Below, piece by piece: positions 31,230-36,754 of a DNA stretch of 64,000 nucleotides. The stretch comes from Sulfuricurvum sp. IAE1. GTDB lineage: Bacteria; Campylobacterota; Campylobacteria; Campylobacterales; Sulfurimonadaceae. A program made the translations under genes and the position numbers. Within the stretch, counting starts at the first letter, position 1. Each line of letters starts with the position of its first letter. The notes beneath the pieces were generated by a model. It did no database searches. It worked only from the letters and a program-made list of their open reading frames with translations, and was not told the origin of the DNA. The DNA is taken from NCBI RefSeq assembly GCF_004347735.1, contig NZ_SLTI01000049.1:1-64000 (forward strand), in the 5' to 3' direction.

Positions 31230-32570
31230 ATGAAAGAAGAAATCGTACTTAAAGTCGGCGCAAACAAGGCGCGCCCAAATACCCGCCGGATCTGGTGTCA
31301 AAGCCAAATTCTTTCAAAATACGGGTTTGAGAAGGCAACCGCCTACATGATCACCTATGATATGGAAAATGCCCAAATCATCATCGAATCTTCGGTGATC
31401 GGCGAGCGCACCGTGTCCGGAACTGAAAAACGCCCCATCATTGACATCGAGAATGTCAAGATCAAGGAGATGTTCGAAGGGGTCGGTCACGTCCATATCG
31501 AGGTGTCGCAGGATTGCATCGTCGTGTCTGCGTCCGATAGAGCAAAGATGCTCAAAAACGCCCGACGAAAGGCAAAAGAAAACGATTCGACGTTCGTAGA
31601 GCTGTACTGCGGTGGCGGGACCCTATCATCAGCGATGATGGATGCAGGGTTTACGCCGATATGCGCGGTCGATATGGACGTTGAGCAAAACAGCATCAAT
31701 AAAACAAAAGAGGAAGAGGGAATATACCACTCTATCAACGTGCTTGAGACGTACCGGGCAAATTTCCCTGACTGCAAAGTGATACAGGCTCCGGTCAATC
31801 AGATCGACATGCGCAAGCGTTTACCGCAGGCGGGTGTTCTGGTGGCAGGGATTCCGTGTCAATCTGCCTCAAAGCAGGGTGTCACCAAGCGAAAGCAAAC
31901 CGGAGCGGCAATCAGAGATGAGGCCTTGCCCCAGTTGGTGTTTCCAGTCATCGAGGCGGTATTAGCGGTCGAACCTCACACCGTGCTGATTGAAGAGGTA
32001 GAAGGCTTTGCCAATTCATACAGTGCCGACTTTCTAAAAGCGGTGCTCGAAGATTTTGGCTATACCATCCATGAAAACTTCGTGGACGGGAAAGAGCTCA
32101 ATGCCATGTCAAAACGGCGGCGCTACTGCATGGTGGCAACGGTTGTAGAAAAATTTAAATTCATCTTCAAACCCCTTGAACCCAAAACGATCGGTTCAAT
32201 CATCGAAGGCAATGTGGAAGATCATGAGTGGAAAGCTTTTGAAAACTACAAAGCCAGAGAGGAAAAAAACCTCGCAGAAGGCAGAAACTTCACCATGAAT
32301 GTAATCCGTTACGATGACACGATTACCGGAACCTTTGGGGCTGGTTATGCGAAGTGTCGCGTCTCAGAGCCACTGCTTGCCCATCCAGATCCAGATACCG
32401 AGCTCTTCCGGCTGTTTACGGCCAGAGAAATCGCCAGAATACACGGCCTGAGCGAGGATTACATCCTCCCGGACAGCTTCACAGCTGCGTGTCATGTTCT
32501 TGGCAACGGGGTTCTGGCTTCGGGATGGAGACAGGTTGCGCATTCAATCAAAGCCGCCTTGGCGGCATAA
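31230..32570 (+). CDS. DNA (cytosine-5) methyltransferase
   Basis: 446 residues after CAGGAGCTACC. An extra N-terminal ~115-residue domain precedes motif I VELYCGGGTLSSAM (~128). The catalytic Pro-Cys is in VLVAGIPCQSASKQG (~208), motif VI is VLIEEVEGFANS, motif VIII is SKRRRYCMV and motif X is CHVLGNGV. The order is normal for the family, the target-recognition domain lies at ~310-390. No endonuclease partner is seen, so it likely serves antirestriction. Confidence 0.85.
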   Translation: MKEEIVLKVGANKARPNTRRIWCQSQILSKYGFEKATAYMITYDMENAQIIIESSVIGERTVSGTEKRPIIDIENVKIKEMFEGVGHVHIEVSQDCIVVSASDRAKMLKNARRKAKENDSTFVELYCGGGTLSSAMMDAGFTPICAVDMDVEQNSINKTKEEEGIYHSINVLETYRANFPDCKVIQAPVNQIDMRKRLPQAGVLVAGIPCQSASKQGVTKRKQTGAAIRDEALPQLVFPVIEAVLAVEPHTVLIEEVEGFANSYSADFLKAVLEDFGYTIHENFVDGKELNAMSKRRRYCMVATVVEKFKFIFKPLEPKTIGSIIEGNVEDHEWKAFENYKAREEKNLAEGRNFTMNVIRYDDTITGTFGAGYAKCRVSEPLLAHPDPDTELFRLFTAREIARIHGLSEDYILPDSFTAACHVLGNGVLASGWRQVAHSIKAALAA

Positions 32571-32595
32571 AAAACAATTCAACAGGAGCTACCAA

Positions 32596-33468
32596 ATGAA
32601 ATCAGTTGTAAATTATCCCGATCGCGGGAAATGGGGAAAATCAAGTTGGCGTGGAAACACGTCTGGACACATCATTGTCGATTTGATCGAGCACTTCCAG
32701 CCGAAACTTTTTGTTGACGTATGCGAAGGAAGCGGCACGAGCGGCGATGTATGCCTGGATATGGGCGTTCAGTATGTTGGTCTCGACCTGCATAAGGGCA
32801 ACGACTTTACTCGGGACTTTGTTCTGAGTCAGCTGCCGCGCCCGGCCGATATCTGTTTTTCTCATCCGCCTTATGGGCAGATGATCCAATACAGCGGAGC
32901 TGTCTGGGGAAATACTCCGGTGGCTGGTGATACATCGCTTTGCGGTGTTGATGAGTTCATCGAGAAGTCCCAAGTAATGCTCTTGAACCAGCGCGAGGCG
33001 ACTCGCGATGGAGGCATTTACGCCACGTTAATCGGCGATATGAGAAAGAACGGCGAATACCGTTCCTTCCAATCTGATTTCATTCAGATGATGCCGAAAA
33101 ACGAATTGCTGAATGTTGTGATCAAAGTGCAGAACAACATGGTGAGCAACAGAACGCAGTACAGCGGGAAGTTTATCCCCATTGAGCATGAATACCTGAT
33201 TCTCTGGAAAAAGACTGCAAAATCGCTTTATGCGGTTGCGTGGGATACTGCAAAAGAGATCAAGAAGCAGATCGCGGCAACATGGCGCTCGGTTATCCGA
33301 ATCGCCCTGATGAAGCTCGGCGGAACCGCTGAGTTGAAATCGATCTACGCAGAAGTTGAAAAAATCGCCGGCGAGCTGATTGCCAAAAACAATCACTGGC
33401 AGGCGAAAATTCGGCAGCAGCTCCAGATCCACTTCACCAACGTCAAACGCGGCGTATGGGCGGTGTGA
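32596..33468 (+). CDS. DNA methyltransferase-like protein with SHPPY motif
   Basis: 290 residues after CAGGAGCTACCAA. FVDVCEGSGTSGDVCLDMGV (~36) is a SAM-binding motif I. DICFSHPPYGQMIQY (~88) takes the place of motif IV; the residue before PPY is His, not the usual Asp/Asn/Ser-Pro, so activity may be altered. HEYLILWKK is the motif of N4/N6 methyltransferases (xEhhhhhxK). The C-terminal third (AAWRSVIRIALMKLGGTAEL...) looks like a helical DNA-binding domain. Three methyltransferase genes in 7.5 kb suggest a modification shield. Confidence 0.65.
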   Translation: MKSVVNYPDRGKWGKSSWRGNTSGHIIVDLIEHFQPKLFVDVCEGSGTSGDVCLDMGVQYVGLDLHKGNDFTRDFVLSQLPRPADICFSHPPYGQMIQYSGAVWGNTPVAGDTSLCGVDEFIEKSQVMLLNQREATRDGGIYATLIGDMRKNGEYRSFQSDFIQMMPKNELLNVVIKVQNNMVSNRTQYSGKFIPIEHEYLILWKKTAKSLYAVAWDTAKEIKKQIAATWRSVIRIALMKLGGTAELKSIYAEVEKIAGELIAKNNHWQAKIRQQLQIHFTNVKRGVWAV

Positions 33469-33469
33469 C

Positions 33470-33787
33470 ATGGATTTCCAAACACTAATGAACCGCATCT
33501 CTTCTGATTGGGGTGTCACTGGCTTCCACGATGAGCAATCAGGGAAGTTTATTCGCATTACCGTCACATACGATCACGATTGTGTGTGGGAGGTTTTCGA
33601 CAGTGGTGACGTCCGCTATGACGAAGAGATCGACAGCATCGAAATCATCGGAAACAAAGAACCTCTGGCTCGCGGGCATTTTGACCCGGCTGATGAGTTT
33701 GAAAACGAAATACCAGATCCAGACGAGGAGGAGCGTGTTTGGAATAAGCACCTCACCGAGATCCTGGAAGAGGCAAGAAAGGCATAG
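33470..33787 (+). CDS. Acidic hypothetical protein
   Basis: 105 residues starting one base after the methyltransferase stop. Beta-rich (KFIRITVTYDHDCVWEVFDS), acidic C-terminus (DPDEEERVWNKHL). Probably co-translated with the methyltransferase. Unknown. Confidence 0.5.
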   Translation: MDFQTLMNRISSDWGVTGFHDEQSGKFIRITVTYDHDCVWEVFDSGDVRYDEEIDSIEIIGNKEPLARGHFDPADEFENEIPDPDEEERVWNKHLTEILEEARKA

Positions 33788-33941
33788 TGATCCATACCTG
33801 ACTCCGGTATCCGCCGAATAGAGCGCTCCATGTGAGCCAATAAGGCGGCCTTGCGTGTTGGTCGGATGTCCCTCCCTGAGCATTCTTTGGAGTGTTCAAC
33901 GGGGCCATTCGGCCACCATTACTACACACAAGGGGATTCCT
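33788..33941 (+). other. Structured spacer
   Basis: No gene. Several GC-rich inverted repeats, among them GGCCATTCGGCC (33902-33913) and AGCATTCTTTGGAGTGTT. It resembles the other structured leaders in position but lacks the clear TATTGTG core. Confidence 0.3.
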
Positions 33942-34163
33942 ATGTTGATCGATGCAAGAACAACCACACCAGACTACTTCGGGACGCAAGCCGCCCTCAA
34001 TGCACGCAAACCTCAGCCGCGCCGTTCGGCAGTTGTGCAAGTGGAATTAGATGCAAAGCCAAACGGCTTCGTCTTTCGCTTTGCCGCGCTTGCCATGATC
34101 GGTGTGACGGCAGCCTATATCGGATTTTCAACATTTTCGTGGGGGGTTGCAGTTGTGGGGTGA
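33942..34163 (+). CDS. 73-residue single-helix membrane protein
   Basis: After AAGGGGATTCCT. Polar N-terminal half (MLIDARTTTPDYFGTQAALN), then one hydrophobic helix (FRFAALAMIGVTAAYIGF). Similar in layout to the 14372 protein. Unknown. Confidence 0.5.
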   Translation: MLIDARTTTPDYFGTQAALNARKPQPRRSAVVQVELDAKPNGFVFRFAALAMIGVTAAYIGFSTFSWGVAVVG

Positions 34164-34330
34164 GGATGATGGCGACATATTGCGTTCTCCGCAATATGTT
34201 CCGGTTGTCAAAAAAGTGTGGATTTTACCTATGAGCCTTGCGTAGTCAGGGCTACACTCTTTCGGATTTTTTGGAGCCTTTAAAGAGAGGGTTTCAAAAA
34301 GCTCGAAAACAGAAGCGGAGGTGTTTTAAA

Positions 34331-34519
34331 ATGGGCAAGCTGTATTTTTTCATTATCTTGGCGATCGGGGGGTATTTCTACATGAACCCCGGTCTTTTTG
34401 ATACGCTAAGGGGCGAAGCGAGTGCTCAGGTGGTGCAGACCGTCGATACGGTGCAGGCAGAAGCCACCAAGAGCGTTATAGAGGCAGTTGGAGGCCCGGA
34501 CGGCGGGGCAGGGCAATAG
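34331..34519 (+). CDS. 62-residue signal-anchored protein upstream of cas2
   Basis: After AGCGGAGGTGTTTTAAA. MGKLYFFIILAIGGYFYMNP is an N-terminal anchor; the rest is a Gln/Val/Glu-rich helix and a Gly tail. Only 11 bases before cas2, so they may share a transcript. Not a known cas gene. Confidence 0.5.
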   Translation: MGKLYFFIILAIGGYFYMNPGLFDTLRGEASAQVVQTVDTVQAEATKSVIEAVGGPDGGAGQ

Positions 34520-34530
34520 AGAGTAGATAT

Positions 34531-34836
34531 TTGAGGATTCTCGTCTTTTTTGACCTGCCAACCGGTACGAAGAAGCAGCGAAAGGCGGCGGCAAAATTTC
34601 GCTCATTCTTGATCAAAAATGGATTTGACATGCTCCAGTGGTCGGTCTATATGAGGATCTGTAAAGGACGAGAGTGTATCGAAACATATATGCGCCGCGT
34701 GAAACAAAATGTGCCAAAAAAAGGAAGCGTGCGGGTGCTGCCGGTGCCGAACAGCTTCTACGAACGGATGGAAATTGTCGTTGGTGAAAAAACGGAGGTG
34801 GAAAAAATTGGGAAGCAGGGGATTTTGGATTTGTAA
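34531..34836 (+). CDS. cas2: Cas2, CRISPR adaptation endoribonuclease-fold protein
   Basis: 101 residues starting at TTG. The ferredoxin-like Cas2 fold starts with MRILVFFDLPTGTKKQRKAA (the Asp of the DLP motif is present), then FLIKNGFDMLQWSVYMRIC and GSVRVLPVPNSFYERM. It forms the integrase complex with Cas1. In ordinary II-C loci cas2 follows cas1 on the same strand; here it is on the opposite strand, beyond the array and convergent with the tracrRNA. Confidence 0.9.
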   Translation: MRILVFFDLPTGTKKQRKAAAKFRSFLIKNGFDMLQWSVYMRICKGRECIETYMRRVKQNVPKKGSVRVLPVPNSFYERMEIVVGEKTEVEKIGKQGILDL

Positions 34837-34839
34837 TTT

Positions 34840-34920
34840 GAAGAAAAGAGATAACCCGTAGGTTAGAGCTCTTCTGACCCGAAGGTCATTGTCGTATTTA
34901 CCTTCTCACGTTTAAATACA
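34840..34920 (-). ncRNA. tracrRNA
   Basis: On the minus strand, GTATTTAAACGTGAGAAGG (34919-34901) and TAAATACGAC are complementary to the 5' part of the crRNA repeat: an eleven-base block GTGAGAAGGTA and a nine-base block GTATTTAAA, split by one mismatch and then a small bulge, as usual for tracrRNA anti-repeats. A hairpin TGACC-TTCG-GGTCA and a second TAACC-TAC-GGGTTA stem follow, and the RNA ends in CTCTTTTCTT near the cas2 stop. It starts ~7 bases after the -10 box at 34927. Confidence 0.85.
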
Positions 34921-34926
34921 AAAATT

Positions 34927-34955
34927 ATTTTATCGATTTTTTCAATCAATGTCAA
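34927..34955 (-). promoter_or_regulatory. tracrRNA promoter overlapping the terminal repeat
   Basis: -35 TTGACA (34955-34950), 17 bases, -10 TAAAAT (34932-34927). The -35 box lies inside the first ten bases of the terminal repeat (34947-34956), exactly where that repeat differs from all others. Confidence 0.75.
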
Positions 34956-35838
34956 CATTTAAAAGTGAGAAGGTAGTACGGTGCAAATGTCAAACTCGGA
35001 TTCACGACCATTATTATACCGTATTTAAAAGTGAGAAGGTAGTACGGTCAATTGGCCCGAGAAATTGCAAGGGAACATATTATACCGTATTTAAAAGTGA
35101 GAAGGTAGTACGGTTCGTATGGTGTCATTCAAAAACACTTCGTAATTATACCGTATTTAAAAGTGAGAAGGTAGTACGGTCTCAGTCAAGATCGAACGCC
35201 ATTTGAGCGTATTATACCGTATTTAAAAGTGAGAAGGTAGTACGGTATCCGCGTTCTCACGGAGATCCTTCGTTGATTATACCGTATTTAAAAGTGAGAA
35301 GGTAGTACGGTGTGTTTTTTTGAATCTAAAACACGTAAAGTATTATACCGTATTTAAAAGTGAGAAGGTAGTACGGTCTATCTTTTGTGAACAATTTACT
35401 TAAATAATTATACCGTATTTAAAAGTGAGAAGGTAGTACGGTATAAATCGCAGCACTCTGTAGAATCAGCGCAATTATACCGTATTTAAAAGTGAGAAGG
35501 TAGTACGGTCTCAAGTGCTATCTCGTGATCGTTCGCAAGATTATACCGTATTTAAAAGTGAGAAGGTAGTACGGTTAGTGAATTTGGAATAGAAGAATAT
35601 GCTCTATTATACCGTATTTAAAAGTGAGAAGGTAGTACGGTCTTGTTATTCGGTTATTGCTAGAGGTGAGATTATACCGTATTTAAAAGTGAGAAGGTAG
35701 TACGGTACGCAATTCCTCCATAATGATTCGCCATGCATTATACCGTATTTAAAAGTGAGAAGGTAGTACGGTTTTCTTGATATTGGCATAAACGGTTGAG
35801 CGATTATACCGTATTTAAAAGTGAGAAGGTAGTACGGT
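34947..35838 (-). CRISPR. CRISPR array, 14 repeats and 13 spacers
   Basis: 36-bp repeats at 34947 (degenerate), 35013, 35079, 35145, 35211, 35276, 35342, 35407, 35474, 35540, 35606, 35671, 35737 and 35803; spacers are 29-31 bp. In crRNA sense (minus strand) the repeat begins ACCGTACTACCTTCTCAC and ends TACGGTATAAT. The sense is inferred from the tracrRNA and from similarity to Campylobacter II-C repeats. Thirteen repeats are identical; the one at 34947 has lost its last ten crRNA-sense bases. Each complete repeat ends with TATAAT, a consensus -10 box, as known for II-C arrays of Neisseria where each repeat carries a promoter. The first repeat is only ten bases from the cas1 stop. Spacers look like coding sequence; I saw no match in this window by eye. 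Confidence 0.97.
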
Positions 35839-35848
35839 AGCCAAATTT

Positions 35849-36751
35849 CTACCGAAAACCCTCTATTTTAGGCAACTTCAGCACATTTTCGCAGCTTATA
35901 TAGCATTTTCGCAGCGAATCGACACAAACACCAATGGCATCAGACACGGAAAGCGCCTTCCCATCAATCAAAATCTTCTCTTGTAAAATGCCGACTAACT
36001 TCAGCTTTTCCGTTTTATAGATTGTTGGCTGATCAGGTTTTTCTGCAAACATCTCCCGCACAACAACATCCACTATTGGCCGAAATGGCTCAATGATATC
36101 GTCAGCAAGATTGCCGGGATTCAGATCACTCGAATGCCAAATTCCAACAGCTGGAAGCAGACCGCTCGCGGCGATTGATCTGAGAATTGCGGCACGAAGA
36201 ACGGCATAGCCATAGTTGAGAGCATCGTTTCTCGCGTCAATCTCCATGCTTTTGCGAATCAACTTTGGGAAAAGTGTTTTAAAGTGCAATGAAGCGGCAT
36301 ATCCTTCGGTCTGTATCGCATTGTCGATGGCAATTGCTTCGGAGATATTAAAGAGCTCTTTGGACTCTTTTTCGTGCCCAAAAAACTCCAAAGCCTTGGC
36401 CTGGTTTGTGATTTTTTGGTGGATGATACTTTGCCAAAGCGCGGCTTTTTTCTCTTCAGGAAACAGCAATTGCGCCTTTGCAAACTGTGCATGGCGCACA
36501 TTGGCACCGATGGGATTGAGGATGCCGGAGGGCTGATGGTGTTCGTCCACCACAATGAGGGAAATCTTCTCGCTTGCGAAGCGTCCAAGCAGGGCGGACG
36601 TGATAGATATTTGCCGATTTTCGATCACAACAGCATCGATGTCGGACAACGAAAGAAATAGAGCTTTCCGACCATCTTTTTCGACAACCACGTTGTTGTA
36701 TACCAGGCTGATTTTGCTTGGCTCGGAAAAAAAGAGGATGCGCCAGCCCAT
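35849..36751 (-). CDS. cas1: Cas1, CRISPR integrase
   Basis: 300 residues, type II family. Metal-binding residues are in place: Glu in AIDNAIQTEGYAASLHFKTL, His in AVGIWHSSDLNPGN, and Asp/Glu in LADDIIEPFRPIVD. NDALNYGYAVLRAAILRS is the family signature. It starts three bases after the cas9 stop, so both are on one transcript. Adaptation thus seems preserved although the effector nuclease is mutated. Confidence 0.95.
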   Translation of the reverse strand: MGWRILFFSEPSKISLVYNNVVVEKDGRKALFLSLSDIDAVVIENRQISITSALLGRFASEKISLIVVDEHHQPSGILNPIGANVRHAQFAKAQLLFPEEKKAALWQSIIHQKITNQAKALEFFGHEKESKELFNISEAIAIDNAIQTEGYAASLHFKTLFPKLIRKSMEIDARNDALNYGYAVLRAAILRSIAASGLLPAVGIWHSSDLNPGNLADDIIEPFRPIVDVVVREMFAEKPDQPTIYKTEKLKLVGILQEKILIDGKALSVSDAIGVCVDSLRKCYISCENVLKLPKIEGFR

Positions 36752-36754
36752 TTG

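Noticed and set aside
34949-35206. Plus-strand ORF of 85 residues across the CRISPR array
   Set aside because: It is repeat translation (FKSEKVVR units) without a ribosome-binding site.
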